Source: CAYSWV01 sp964434865 | GTDB taxonomy: Bacteria; Cyanobacteriota; Cyanobacteriia; Thermostichales; Thermostichaceae | Reading direction: 5' to 3' | NCBI GenBank assembly: GCA_964434865.1 | Contig: CAYSWV010000005.1 | Location: 62,001 to 126,000 of the forward strand | DNA: 64,000 bases | In this document: piece after piece, positions 53,396 to 63,380 of the stretch | Layout: each line of letters begins with the position of its first letter | How positions within the stretch are numbered: the first letter of the stretch is position 1 | The notes under the pieces: generated by a model | What the model was told of the DNA's origin: nothing | Databases searched by the model: none | The model's input: the letters and a program-made list of their open reading frames with translations, nothing else | Made by a program: the position numbers and the translations under genes

Positions 53396-54949
53396 ATGTT
53401 GACCTTAAACAAGCCTGAAGCAACGGTTGACCAGCCTCAGACAGAATCCCCTAAGCCTAAGCTAACGTCGCTCTGGATCAAGCTAGCTTTAGCCGCCGTT
53501 GTTGTTGGTGGCAGTGTGGCAACCTGGTATGTCAGGCAAACACCAGCACCCCAAGCGGCTCAATCAGCTCCTGCTTTGCCACCACGCCCCGTTGAAATAA
53601 CCCCTCTGCAGGCTGGGACTGGGATCCAAACCTTAGATCTCATTGGTGAAGTGGTGGCAGCAGATCAAGCGACTGTCAGATCTCAGACCTCTGGAGTTGT
53701 CAGACAGGTATTCGTGAACGTGGGTGACTCAGTTCGGCCTGGCCAACCGATTGCTATTCTAGATACTGCCGATCAAGACCTAGCACGGGCACAAGCACGG
53801 GCAACGCTGGCCTCGGCTAGGAGTGAATTAGCTCGATTAGAAACGGGAACCCGAGTCGAAGTGATCGCACAACGACAGGCCGAATTACAGGCGGCTCGAG
53901 CCCGAGAGCAGGAAGCTCAAACCAATTTGAACAACCTGGGCCAATTGATGCCTGATCTAATCGCTCAACGACAGGCTGAGGTAGATGTAGCTGAAGCTCT
54001 CGAAATCGAAGCTCTAGATAATAGGGAACGGACTCGAGACTTAACCACGGAAGGGGCTCTATCCCAACGATCGCTAGTTGAAGCTGAAGCCAATGCCCGA
54101 TCCGCCACTAGTAATCGCTTGCGGGCTATCGCAGCACTAACAGCTCAGCAGACAGAAAACCAGCAGACTCTAGCTCAAGCTCAGGCTTTGTTAGATACAG
54201 CCACGAGTGAGCGCTTGCGCCTAGAAGCCCTGTTAGCTGAGGCCACAGAAGGTCCTCGTCAAGAAGAGATCGCAGCTCAACAAGGGATCGTTGAAGCCGC
54301 CGAAGCTGCTGTAGCCCAAGCTCAACTGGAACTGGAACGAGCTACCATTACTACAGATGCCACAGGCTATGTTAGCGAGCGACCTGTGAATGTGGGTGAC
54401 TACATTCAACGCAATGATCCTATTTTGACCATGGTAAACCGGGAGCGTTTAGATGTTTTCTTGGAGTTACCTGAAGACTTTAGTGGTCGAGTGGGTGCAG
54501 GTGAACTCGTCAATCTGGCTGCCAGAGCTTTACCTAACTGGAATGAACAGGTTGAGATAGCAGGTGTCGTACCTACTGCTAATACAGCTAGTCGCCGGCA
54601 ACTGATCCGGGTTCGTCTAGATCAGCCACCGGCAGGCCTCCTCCCTGGAATGGCCATTAATGGATCCTTAGAGATGGCTACTCCAGAAGCCCAGTTTGTG
54701 ATTTCTCGAGATGCCCTCACCCGCCAAATTGATCAGTGGGTAGTCTTTGCCATTGACCACCAAAATCAAGCTCAACAAATCCCTGTGCAGATGGTTGCAG
54801 ATATGGGACATGATGTGGCTATTGCGAGCGTCAACTTACAAGCAGGTCAACCGATTGTGATCAGAGGGGGTGATGGATTAGTTGATGGGGCTGCCGTTCA
54901 AATCATAGAAGTTGAAGCCTTCCAGCAAGATGAGCAACCTGATGTTTAA
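53396..54949 (+). CDS. RND efflux periplasmic adaptor (membrane fusion protein)
   Basis: A 517-residue adaptor that links the inner-membrane pump to an outer-membrane channel. An N-terminal membrane helix (LALAAVVVGGSVATWYV) is followed by the lipoyl half (VVAADQATVRSQTSGVV, VGDSVRPGQPIAILD). A very long alpha-helical hairpin rich in Ala, Gln, Glu and Arg (about 150-320) follows, then the second lipoyl half (ATGYVSERPVNVGDYI), a beta-barrel and the membrane-proximal domain. The hairpin is long for a MacA/AcrA-type adaptor. ATG 53396 is favoured over 53393 because AGGAG is six bases away. It is followed 69 bases later by the pump gene. Confidence 0.92.
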   Translation: MLTLNKPEATVDQPQTESPKPKLTSLWIKLALAAVVVGGSVATWYVRQTPAPQAAQSAPALPPRPVEITPLQAGTGIQTLDLIGEVVAADQATVRSQTSGVVRQVFVNVGDSVRPGQPIAILDTADQDLARAQARATLASARSELARLETGTRVEVIAQRQAELQAARAREQEAQTNLNNLGQLMPDLIAQRQAEVDVAEALEIEALDNRERTRDLTTEGALSQRSLVEAEANARSATSNRLRAIAALTAQQTENQQTLAQAQALLDTATSERLRLEALLAEATEGPRQEEIAAQQGIVEAAEAAVAQAQLELERATITTDATGYVSERPVNVGDYIQRNDPILTMVNRERLDVFLELPEDFSGRVGAGELVNLAARALPNWNEQVEIAGVVPTANTASRRQLIRVRLDQPPAGLLPGMAINGSLEMATPEAQFVISRDALTRQIDQWVVFAIDHQNQAQQIPVQMVADMGHDVAIASVNLQAGQPIVIRGGDGLVDGAAVQIIEVEAFQQDEQPDV

Positions 54950-55018
54950 ATAGCCTCATTCACTGACCTGATCGCACGAGATGATTTAGTTAGCTACGCT
55001 TTTGCTAAGGAAACTATC

Positions 55019-58000
55019 ATGAATCTGATTGAAACCGCAGTTCGCTGGCGCCATGGTACTTTAGCCTTATTTTGCCTACTGGCTCTATTGGGTGCTATCT
55101 CGCTGTTTAACCTGCCTTTGGAATTACAACCAGGTGGCGATCGCCCAGAAATTTCAATCACTACACCTTATCCGGGAGCTGCTCCTGCTGAGGTTGAAGA
55201 TTTAGTGACTCGACCCATCGAAGAGCGCTTAGAGGAAGTTGAAGCGATCCAAGAAATGACTAGTACCAGCAGTCTGGGTGTGAGTGATATTACTCTTGAG
55301 TTTGACTGGGATGTTGATCTAGAAGACCGCTTGGTGGCTGTTTTAAATAAGATGCAACAAGTCGACGATCTGCCCCCTGAAGCTGGAGAATCGAATGTCA
55401 TTGTTTCTAATGGAGGTGGGGCCAGTGCCATTATGTGGATTGTTCTACAACCTCAAGATGGAGCTATTGCAGATGAAAATCGTTACCGAGACTTGGTAGA
55501 TGACGTTATTGTGCCACGGCTACGCCGAGTTGAAGGGACCAGTCGATTTCTAGTGGTAGGTGGTCAGGAACGTGAAGTCGAAGTGCAAGTTGATCCAAAG
55601 TCATTATCTGATCGAAACTTAACCTTAGCCGATGTAACCAATGCCTTGCAAGCTAACAACCGTGATGTACGGGGGGGCCCCCTGGTGCTAGGGCGGCGAG
55701 AGTATCGAGTTAGTACAGAGAGTCGGGCAGAAGATGTACAGCAGCTTGAGGATTTTGTGCTACGTCGCGATGGATCAGGTACTATTTTTGTCGGTGATGT
55801 GGCTTCAGCTCAGATTGGTAGACGGTTTCGGGAGAGTTACTTCTTATATAACAATGAGCCTTCAGTAGCTGTTGGTGTGGTCCATCGTGTAGGTGCTAAT
55901 GTTTCAGCGGTGGCTCAGGGGCTGCGTGAAAGCTTGCAAGAGTTGCAGGAGCGCTTTGATCGGGAAGGCCAGGGGCTCTCACTAGAGATTTTCTATGACC
56001 AGAGTACCTATATTGACCAATCTATCGATCTGGTTCAGGGCAACTTGGTGGTTGGGGGGATGCTAGCTACGATGGTCTTGATCTTGTATCTAGGGTCAAT
56101 GCGAACAGTGGCTGTCTGTGCCCTGAGTATCCCCACGACATTAATCACTGTTTTCATTGTTATGGGAGCCTTTGATCAAACCCTAAATGTGATCAGTTTG
56201 GCTGGATTAGCTTTCGCAGTCGGTATGGTTGTAGATAATGCCATCGTGGTGGTAGAAAATGTCTTTACTCACATACAAAAAGGCAAAGGCACTATCCAAG
56301 CTGCTATCGAGGGTACTCAGGAAGTTTGGGGTGCTATGTTAGCCTCTACCTTGACCACTGCCGCTGTTTTTGCCCCCCTAGTTTTGGTAGAAGGTGAAGC
56401 GGGACAGTTATTTGCAGCTTTGGGGATCACACTGTCGGCGTCAGTGATCTTGTCTCTCTTTGCGGCGTTGACGTTGGTACCAATGTTATCTGGCTTATTT
56501 CTGGATGAAAGGGAAGCTCAAGTCATGCTAGCGGGTGGGCACTATCGTGGTGGTAATCTCTTAGAACAAGCTGTGGCCCAAACATCCGCCGTATTTTGCT
56601 ATTATCAAGGCAAACTGGAAAATGCACTCCTGAATACAGCCGCTTGGTCCATTGGTAAAGGTCGGAGAACTCGGCGCCTAACAGTACTAGGAAGCGCTAT
56701 AGCCCTACTGATTGTCAGTACCAGCATGCTGCCCCCCGCCGATTATCTGCCAGAAGGCAATCGTAACTTGATCCTATGGCTATCAGAACCCTTTCCAGGC
56801 ACTAGCGTCGAAGAGACTGCTCAATTGACAGAACCAGCTAGAACTTTCATTCGCCAGCAACCTGAGGTCAAAAATATGTTTTTGATTCTACGGCCTGGGC
56901 TGCGAGGGATCGGCTTTGATCTTCAAGATCAATGGGCTACTAGTCAAGGCTTAAATAGTGTATTGAGTCGGTTAATTCCTGCAGGGTTTCAGTTTCCAGG
57001 CTTTAGATTTATGTTCCCGATTCGGATTCCTATTTTCAATGATCCAGGCAAAGAGTTTGAAGTTCGAATTGTTGGCCCTGATTTACAGGAGTTAGCCAAT
57101 TTAGAGCAAACTGTGAACCAGGAACTACGGACTATCCCAGGTGTTGTCAATGTCCGCTCTGATTTTGTCTTTGGTGCCCCTGAATTAAAAGTGTTACCGG
57201 ATCGGGAGCGCTTGGCCGAAGTGGGTTTGACTGAAGCAGAGGTGGGGGCAGTAGTAGAAGCAGCTTTGGGCGGACGGTTCACCTCGAGATTTATTGAAGG
57301 TCAAGAAGAATTGGACGTGACGGTTGAATTGCAAGATATCTTTGTGGAAACTCCTGAACAGCTCCGCCAGTTACCGCTTTATACAGCTGAGGGGCAAGTG
57401 GTGCAACTGAGGGATGTCGCTGAGGTGCAAGACACTATTGGCCCTGATGCAATCAATCATGTCAATATTGAGCGATCCATTACGCTGACAGCAAATGTGG
57501 CACCTGATGCTCCTTTGGGGGCTACTGTGTCTACAACTGAAGCTCAAGTGTTGGAACCGTTGCAAGCTAGTCTACCAGCTGGGTATCGTCTCGAACTGGC
57601 TGGATCGGCGGACCAACTGTCTGAGACATTATCTCAATTAATTTCGGTGTTTATTCTATCATTGGTGGTTACTTACCTATTGTTGATGGCCCTTTATCGG
57701 TCTTTTCTTTACCCGATTGTGATCATGGCAACTGTTCCGTTGGGCTTGACGGGGGCTTTACTTAGTTTAGTTTTAGCCAATAGTCTTCCTGGTGTCATCG
57801 TGCCGTTGGATATGATCACAGGGTTAGGGTTTGTGATCTTGACGGGGATTGTGGTCAATAATGCCATTTTGCTAGTGGATCGGTCGCTACAGTTGCAAAA
57901 GGAGGATGGGCTTGAGTTTTATGCTTCTCTGTACCAGGCTACCCGTGATCGCTTACGACCCATTTTTATGTCGGCGACCACTAGTGTTTTAGGGATGCTA

Positions 58001-58165
58001 CCGCTAGCTGTGGTACCTGGATCTGGCGCAGAGCTCTACCAAGGGTTAGGGGTTGTGTTAGTCGGGGGATTGTCATTTTCCACTTTAGTCACCCCCACTG
58101 TGGTTCCAGCCTTAATGGGATTACTCCAGGATTTCCGTCCTCACAACCACTTCAAGTCGATTTAA
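55019..58165 (+). CDS. RND-type efflux pump inner-membrane transporter (AcrB/HAE family)
   Basis: A 1048-residue pump with 12 membrane helices and two large periplasmic loops. Seen: LELQPGGDRPEISITTPYPGA, split as LELQPGGDRP and EISITTPYPGA; a helix-4 motif GMVVDNAIVVVENV, in which one of the two Asp of the AcrB proton relay is Asn; and a second-half helix 10 with GIVVNNAILLVD, in which the AcrB Lys is Asn. These substitutions are common in the non-AcrB branch of the family. The pump exports lipophilic compounds driven by protons. No outer-membrane TolC-like gene is linked. Its last 14 bases overlap the convergent methyltransferase gene. Confidence 0.94.
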   Translation: MNLIETAVRWRHGTLALFCLLALLGAISLFNLPLELQPGGDRPEISITTPYPGAAPAEVEDLVTRPIEERLEEVEAIQEMTSTSSLGVSDITLEFDWDVDLEDRLVAVLNKMQQVDDLPPEAGESNVIVSNGGGASAIMWIVLQPQDGAIADENRYRDLVDDVIVPRLRRVEGTSRFLVVGGQEREVEVQVDPKSLSDRNLTLADVTNALQANNRDVRGGPLVLGRREYRVSTESRAEDVQQLEDFVLRRDGSGTIFVGDVASAQIGRRFRESYFLYNNEPSVAVGVVHRVGANVSAVAQGLRESLQELQERFDREGQGLSLEIFYDQSTYIDQSIDLVQGNLVVGGMLATMVLILYLGSMRTVAVCALSIPTTLITVFIVMGAFDQTLNVISLAGLAFAVGMVVDNAIVVVENVFTHIQKGKGTIQAAIEGTQEVWGAMLASTLTTAAVFAPLVLVEGEAGQLFAALGITLSASVILSLFAALTLVPMLSGLFLDEREAQVMLAGGHYRGGNLLEQAVAQTSAVFCYYQGKLENALLNTAAWSIGKGRRTRRLTVLGSAIALLIVSTSMLPPADYLPEGNRNLILWLSEPFPGTSVEETAQLTEPARTFIRQQPEVKNMFLILRPGLRGIGFDLQDQWATSQGLNSVLSRLIPAGFQFPGFRFMFPIRIPIFNDPGKEFEVRIVGPDLQELANLEQTVNQELRTIPGVVNVRSDFVFGAPELKVLPDRERLAEVGLTEAEVGAVVEAALGGRFTSRFIEGQEELDVTVELQDIFVETPEQLRQLPLYTAEGQVVQLRDVAEVQDTIGPDAINHVNIERSITLTANVAPDAPLGATVSTTEAQVLEPLQASLPAGYRLELAGSADQLSETLSQLISVFILSLVVTYLLLMALYRSFLYPIVIMATVPLGLTGALLSLVLANSLPGVIVPLDMITGLGFVILTGIVVNNAILLVDRSLQLQKEDGLEFYASLYQATRDRLRPIFMSATTSVLGMLPLAVVPGSGAELYQGLGVVLVGGLSFSTLVTPTVVPALMGLLQDFRPHNHFKSI

Positions 58166-59036
58166 TCGCAACGACTTCTAACCATAAGCGTGGTACAGTT
58201 TCTAAGTCCATAGCTTGAAAGGTTTGACCCACAGCTGCCTGCAGGCACTCACTGCTGATCTCAACCGGATAACCACTCATGAGTGTTTCAGCAAAACCGG
58301 CAAAAGCAGCAATTGTCTCAAAACTGGATTGAGTCATCATGACGGTCCGTTGATACTGCTGGGTGATCTTCAAGCTATGAGTCGCTAGTAGCTCTGTCCA
58401 TTGGTCTGGGGATAACCACCGCAAGCTGAAGGCCTTTTTAGCGGTGCCTCGCTTTCGTTTATAAGGATCTAAGCCTTGGGCTACCCGAGTCTGATTTTTG
58501 GTTTCTAAAACTTCTACAGCTGTTTTCATCCACTCAGTGTAGAAACGTTCCGTGCCTTCAGGAAAGGTCCCTGCATAGAATACAGAATTAAAGATAAAGG
58601 TACCTCCTGGTTTTAGCACTCGGTTAATCTCAGCTAAGAGCTTATCTCTATCAGGCAACAGATGGATCGAGTTACCCATCATCACTAAATCGGCACAAGC
58701 ATCTTTGAAGGGTAGCTCATCAGCACTCCCCAAGACAAAACTCATAGTTCCAGGGTTAACCTGAGCTGGATCAGTGGGATTCTCCAATGTAGATAACTGT
58801 TGTTTGGCTTGAAACTTGGTTTTGGCGATCTCTAAAGACTCTGCCAGAATGTCTAAGCCAATCACTTTGAGATCAGGTTTACGCTGGAGTAACAGCATCG
58901 ACATTGTTCCAGTTCCACAAGCAAGGTCAATGACATGCTGAATCGATTCAAGATTTAAGGTCTGAATAAACGCGTTATTGGCCTCAATATACTCAGGGTC
59001 TTCTGAATGAGGTTCATAACTGGTGATCACTTCCAT
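58152..59036 (-). CDS. Class I SAM-dependent methyltransferase
   Basis: A 294-residue enzyme, last gene of the minus-strand ACP cluster. SAM site: VIDLACGTGTMSMLLL (motif I), GLDI (acidic end of strand 2), LVMMGNSIHLLPD (motif IV) and VLKPGGTFIF (post-motif). The sequence between residues 160 and 230 contains a basic helix (KRKRGTAKKAF) of unknown purpose. The methyl acceptor is not evident; acyl or polyketide O- or C-methylation is possible from the context. It follows the SDR gene by 66 bases and overlaps the RND pump gene tail to tail by 14 bases. Confidence 0.88.
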   Translation of the reverse strand: MEVITSYEPHSEDPEYIEANNAFIQTLNLESIQHVIDLACGTGTMSMLLLQRKPDLKVIGLDILAESLEIAKTKFQAKQQLSTLENPTDPAQVNPGTMSFVLGSADELPFKDACADLVMMGNSIHLLPDRDKLLAEINRVLKPGGTFIFNSVFYAGTFPEGTERFYTEWMKTAVEVLETKNQTRVAQGLDPYKRKRGTAKKAFSLRWLSPDQWTELLATHSLKITQQYQRTVMMTQSSFETIAAFAGFAETLMSGYPVEISSECLQAAVGQTFQAMDLETVPRLWLEVVAIKST

Positions 59037-59102
59037 AGAAAGGCCCTAGTAACAACGTCTTCATGCAAGAATTCAAGCTTTGGTATTTCAATCAAATTCA
59101 AA

Positions 59103-59900
59103 TTAGGATTTACTGCGCTTTTTACGAGTTTTGAAAGGACCAATCACAGGGTTTAAAATAAAGGCATCTCTGGGTAAGGTGATTAAATGGACAATCAATT
59201 CAGCCACCCGTTCTGCTGGAATTGTCACAGGAGCTTTGATCGACTTAGAATCGTTTTGCTCCCAAAAGGGCGTGTCTACTGAATCTGGAAGGACAGTTTG
59301 TACTCGAATGCCAAAGGCCGCTACTTCAGCCGCTAATGACTCTGAAAATCCAATAATGCCAAATTTTGAAGCACAATAGGCAGCATCAAAAGCTCGTCCT
59401 TGTAGCCCAGAGACAGATGAAATATTAATGATCTCCCCTTGCTTCTGATCCATCATGGCAGGCAATACAGCTTGATTACTCAAGAAGACACCTGTGAGGT
59501 TAGTTTGGATCACAGCCTCCCATTCTGATAGGGGAGTATCAGCTACCGTTTTAATGCTGCCCAGACGTAAAATGCCAGCTGAAGCAATCAGATGATCAAT
59601 ACGGCCAAAGCGCTCTAACGTTTGAGCCGCCATACTTTGCATATCGGCTTCGTCACGAACATTCTTGATTAATGTCAAGATCTGCTCTGATGTCCCAACA
59701 GATTCACCTAACTCTGCTACCGTGTCTGACAAGCGTTCTTGGTTAATATCGACTAAGGCTACTGACCCTTGACGAGCCAAAATACTTTGAGCACAGGCTT
59801 TACCAATTCCACTGCTAGCACCTGTGATCACAGATACCGTATCTTTTAACACAGGCGGAATGTCAGACAGAGCCGGGTCTGCAGCTACATTTGAGGTCAT
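59103..59900 (-). CDS. Short-chain dehydrogenase/reductase, active-site intact (copy 1)
   Basis: A 265-residue classical SDR: SVITGASSGIGKACAQ, IASAGILR, INISSVSG and the complete catalytic YCASKFGIIGF (Tyr and Lys). The Asp in LVDINQ suggests NAD preference. Residues such as ESLAAEVAAFGIRVQTV are nearly the same as in the 59907 SDR, so the two are paralogues. It reduces or oxidises a ketone/alcohol, presumably on a carrier-bound or lipid substrate in this cluster. The basic C-terminus (KTRKKRSKS) is unusual. It starts six bases after the stop of the other SDR; no ribosome site is obvious, suggesting coupling. Confidence 0.92.
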   Translation of the reverse strand: MTSNVAADPALSDIPPVLKDTVSVITGASSGIGKACAQSILARQGSVALVDINQERLSDTVAELGESVGTSEQILTLIKNVRDEADMQSMAAQTLERFGRIDHLIASAGILRLGSIKTVADTPLSEWEAVIQTNLTGVFLSNQAVLPAMMDQKQGEIINISSVSGLQGRAFDAAYCASKFGIIGFSESLAAEVAAFGIRVQTVLPDSVDTPFWEQNDSKSIKAPVTIPAERVAELIVHLITLPRDAFILNPVIGPFKTRKKRSKS

Positions 59901-59906
59901 GGGAGT

Positions 59907-60662
59907 TTAGGGGGATTTATTCAAACACTCAAACGGTATCACATGAGGATTCACCATCACAACATCTTGGGATTGATTAGCCAGATAGACGATATTGGCA
60001 GCCAAGGTTTGAGGTGTCATGCTACCCCCATAAACTTTGGCTAAAGCTGTCCCAGCGATCATTTTAGTTTCAACAATACCAGGAAACACAGTTTGAACTC
60101 GGATCCCATATTGAGCTACTTCAGCAGCTAACGATTCGGTAAACCCAACAACACCAAATTTAGAGGCACAATACCCAGGTGCATACGGTCGACCCCGGAG
60201 TCCATGGGGAGTTGTTGAAGAACAAACATTAATGATTTGCCCTGATCCCTGTTGTATCATAGTAGGAAGTACAGAGCGATTACTCAGGAATACACCAGTT
60301 AAATTGACATTTAAGACTTGTTGCCAAACCTCCAGAGGTAAAGAAACAGTCGCTCTAGGTGTGACTTGATTATCTCCAAAACCGGCTGAGGCAACTAAAA
60401 GATCAATCCGGCCCCAATGTTCAACTGTTTGACTTACCATTGAAATCATATCGGCTTCAACGGTGACGTCTAACGCAAGCCCTAGAGCTTTTCTAGATGT
60501 CCTCTGAGCGATCTCAGCTAGGGTTTCATTGATCGCATCTGGGTTACGGGCCACCACCACCACCTGGTACTCATTAGCTGCCAAAGCCAAACAGGTGTAT
60601 CGACCAATACCACTACTTCCCCCAGTCACGATAGCAACTTTTGTGCTTGAATGGTCTGACAT
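59907..60662 (-). CDS. Short-chain dehydrogenase/reductase, active-site intact (copy 2)
   Basis: A 251-residue classical SDR: AIVTGGSSGIGRYTC, VVVARN (no Asp, Arg/Asn end suits NADP), VASAGFGDN, INVCSSTTPHG and GYCASKFGVVGF. It has the same C-terminal pattern as the SDR 3' of it, and together they look like a tandem gene duplication with cofactor divergence (NADP here, NAD there). ATG 60662 is chosen; a GTG at 60665 precedes it. The gap to the upstream hydrolase gene is about 100 bases. Confidence 0.92.
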   Translation of the reverse strand: MSDHSSTKVAIVTGGSSGIGRYTCLALAANEYQVVVVARNPDAINETLAEIAQRTSRKALGLALDVTVEADMISMVSQTVEHWGRIDLLVASAGFGDNQVTPRATVSLPLEVWQQVLNVNLTGVFLSNRSVLPTMIQQGSGQIINVCSSTTPHGLRGRPYAPGYCASKFGVVGFTESLAAEVAQYGIRVQTVFPGIVETKMIAGTALAKVYGGSMTPQTLAANIVYLANQSQDVVMVNPHVIPFECLNKSP

Positions 60663-60767
60663 CACTACCCCAGTTGAATGTTCTGTTGTGCCATGAGTTA
60701 ATGGATTGATTCGATCAAGTACTCGTTACTGTATCATTGTTAGTCCAGCTCGTTTAACTCAAAACCG

Positions 60768-61646
60768 CTAAACCAAAACAGGACGTTGCTCTAGAAACCC
60801 CATCAAGGCTTGGGCGGTGAGCTTAGGCTTGACAGCTGGATAGAAATGTCCCACTTCAGGGATCAACGTGGTGGTGGCCTGCGGAATCAGCATCTGTAAT
60901 TTTTCACAAGCCGGGAGGCAATGCGACCATTCCCCAAATAGCAATAAGGTAGGGGGGTTGATCGTGGTGAGTTGTTCAATGGTCATGGTGTCAGATTGCT
61001 CAAATTCTGCTAGAGCTTGAGTTGTTTCAAACAAGCGCTTCAACTTAGCTGCACCTCGTAATCCTAGTCGACGGTTTTTAAGAGAGATCCCTGGGCGATG
61101 TTGTTTTTGAAGCATAGATTGCTGAGTGGCCTCAGTATAAATTCGATCAAGGTCCAGCAACAGCTGAAAGGTCATTAATTGATCATCATCAGGAAAGGTC
61201 GTTACCCCTTTTTGTTGCATCTGTTGCTTCCAAGTAGTCCAGTAAGGCCATTCACAAAGGCGTAGCATCGGTTGAACACAACCAAATCGAGTATCAGCAA
61301 TAGTAAGTGATAACGTTTTTTCAGGATGTTTTAGCGTAAAATAAGTTACAACCCGAGCGCCATAGCTATGGCCAATCACATGAGCTCGATCGAGTTGAAG
61401 ATAATATAGTAACTGCTGCAGATCAGCCACTAAATCATCCATTAAATATCCAGAGGCTGGCATTCCACTTTTACCGTGACCCCGTAGATCATAGGCAATT
61501 ACAGTATAGTATTTAGCTAACGTAGTGATAACTAGCGGATACCAAAAAGCCATGTTGGCAGCCAGACCATGAACCAGAACCACCGGCTCACCGCTACCAA
61601 ACACCTGATAATGAACGACGGTTCCCCTGCAGTTGAGGAAAGGCAT
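60768..61646 (-). CDS. Alpha/beta hydrolase
   Basis: A 292-residue hydrolase; ATG 61646 lies just after AGAGG. Oxyanion and nucleophile motifs: VVLVHGLAANMAFW and HVIGHSYGARV (Ser of GHSYG), with YDLRGHGKSG. The His is in EVGHFYP. Where the usual Asp follows strand 6 (G-E-x-D) this protein has GEWSH, so the acid may be elsewhere or missing. In an ACP-led cluster a thioesterase or esterase role is likely. There is no signal peptide. Confidence 0.88.
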   Translation of the reverse strand: MPFLNCRGTVVHYQVFGSGEPVVLVHGLAANMAFWYPLVITTLAKYYTVIAYDLRGHGKSGMPASGYLMDDLVADLQQLLYYLQLDRAHVIGHSYGARVVTYFTLKHPEKTLSLTIADTRFGCVQPMLRLCEWPYWTTWKQQMQQKGVTTFPDDDQLMTFQLLLDLDRIYTEATQQSMLQKQHRPGISLKNRRLGLRGAAKLKRLFETTQALAEFEQSDTMTIEQLTTINPPTLLLFGEWSHCLPACEKLQMLIPQATTTLIPEVGHFYPAVKPKLTAQALMGFLEQRPVLV

Positions 61647-61692
61647 ACGCACCCTCTGGATCCTAGCTCAAATGCAAATGCTTCATTGTGGC

Positions 61693-63315
61693 CTATTCTA
61701 GGTAGCCAAGCAGTTGAAGTTGTGCCACCAAAGCTTCACGTTGAGCTTCAGACGAATCATCCTCATCACTGGCCGACCCATTAGAACTGGAGCCATTTGT
61801 GCCATTCGTGCCAGGATCCTGCACCAGAGGGGTTTGAGTTTTACCCTTATACCGGACAGGCTGAGCTTGTAAGGCTTCAGGGTTTAAAATCTCAGTGGGC
61901 ACTCGACCTTCTAGATCAACGGGAATCGGTAGGCCCAGTAAATACAACAATGTGGGAGCAATATCTAAAATTTCAAGAGGTTGTAGCGGTTCTTCAGCTT
62001 GCTTGATCAGAGGTCCTCCAGCAATAAAGATCCCATTGGGGCGGTGAGTTCCTTCAGGAACAGGTCTTTGTAACACCACTTGGGGGCATCGCATAATTGA
62101 GGCAAATCCACCATCTCTCAAGTTAAAAGTCAGATCAGGAGAGCCTTCAACACTAGCCTTGCCTTTGATTTTGGCTTCATTAATAAAGACATTGATAAAA
62201 ATTTGCCCGCCGTCTTCTGGATTGCGATAGTCCAGCAAGCGTTGCTTCAGAGTTTGACAAATCGCGGCTTTCTCGTCTGGATCTTCAGTTTTAAGAAAGA
62301 TGCCATTGCTGCTAGCCGTCATACAAAAGGCTTGAGTTTTTTCCCAGTCAAATAAAGAGCGATTATCTTTGATCCGATCAGGAGCCAGTTGACCAGGTTC
62401 TTCCCCTTCAGCGGTGTCTGACCATTTTAAAAAGCCCTGCTCAGCCAACCATTCATTGATATGCACAACCTCTGTAGTAGCCCCAAACCCATGATCTGAG
62501 GTGAAGATGACATGAGCCTCTGGACCAGCTTTAGCGATAATAGTTTCAATAGCCTGATCGAGTTGTCGATAATAGGCTAGGCATAGCTCCCGGACTCGAT
62601 CATCGCCAGGCTTGTAATATTGCTTGAATAACGTTGGATCCAGATAGCGCCAGAAGAGATGCTGTAGTTTGTCAGGACCATCAAAAACAATCGCGGTAAG
62701 ATCAGTGGGATCTGTGTCCATTAAGTGACAGACTAATGTGGTCCAGGCTTCATCACGCTCATGGTGCATCTGTAGCCAGCGTTCATAGGCTTCTTCTTCT
62801 AAGCCAAGAATGGCCCGTTTTTCCTCTTTAATATCCATGCCTAACTTCCGGTAATCCAAGCTCGGAAGGGTTTTCATGGTTTCAAATAAGCTAGCCGGAT
62901 AGGTCGCATTCCGAAAGTGTTTCCAAGTGGTAAAGCCAGCAACTAAATAACCCTCAACCGGAGCGGCCGGAGCCATCCCATAAAAGTTAAGTGAGGTGAC
63001 GCGCTTACCCTGACGTCCGATTATAGACCAAAGGGTCTCACAGCAAATATCACGATAGTCGTAGGGTCGGAATAAAACATTGCTACTAGACGGGGCCTGC
63101 CGCCAAAAGTCGTAAACACCATGAACCTCTGGACTGCGACCGGTCACCATCGAAATCCAGGCAGGAGGCGTTAAGGGGACGGGTGTTGACATCAGATCAG
63201 CATGAACCCCAGCTTGAATAAACTGCTGGAGATAAGGCATAACACCCTCTGCCATCAATGGATTGAGTAGAGAGAATGTTGCACCATCTAACCCAATCAT
63301 TAAAACTCTACTCAT
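61693..63315 (-). CDS. Alkaline-phosphatase-superfamily phosphodiesterase/phosphatase
   Basis: A 540-residue enzyme of the type I phosphodiesterase/nucleotide pyrophosphatase group. Asp10 in IGLDG is a metal ligand, Thr49 in VPLTPPAW is the likely nucleophile, TGRSPEVHGVYDF follows, and the second metal centre is in FTSDHGFGATTEVVH (Asp-His) and GTHRPNGIFIAGGP. The C-terminal 50 residues hold a Gly/Asn/Ser-rich acidic tail (GTNGTNGSSSNGS) before a final helix (LVAQLQLLGYLE). The substrate is unknown; a phosphopantetheine, phospho-lipid or nucleotide-linked intermediate is possible next to an ACP. ATG 63315 has AGGAG nine bases upstream. Confidence 0.92.
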   Translation of the reverse strand: MSRVLMIGLDGATFSLLNPLMAEGVMPYLQQFIQAGVHADLMSTPVPLTPPAWISMVTGRSPEVHGVYDFWRQAPSSSNVLFRPYDYRDICCETLWSIIGRQGKRVTSLNFYGMAPAAPVEGYLVAGFTTWKHFRNATYPASLFETMKTLPSLDYRKLGMDIKEEKRAILGLEEEAYERWLQMHHERDEAWTTLVCHLMDTDPTDLTAIVFDGPDKLQHLFWRYLDPTLFKQYYKPGDDRVRELCLAYYRQLDQAIETIIAKAGPEAHVIFTSDHGFGATTEVVHINEWLAEQGFLKWSDTAEGEEPGQLAPDRIKDNRSLFDWEKTQAFCMTASSNGIFLKTEDPDEKAAICQTLKQRLLDYRNPEDGGQIFINVFINEAKIKGKASVEGSPDLTFNLRDGGFASIMRCPQVVLQRPVPEGTHRPNGIFIAGGPLIKQAEEPLQPLEILDIAPTLLYLLGLPIPVDLEGRVPTEILNPEALQAQPVRYKGKTQTPLVQDPGTNGTNGSSSNGSASDEDDSSEAQREALVAQLQLLGYLE

Positions 63316-63380
63316 TGGTTACACTCCTGAATTCAGCAGTACATCTTGCCCCTAATCCTAGATCAATATTCCCCAAAGTA

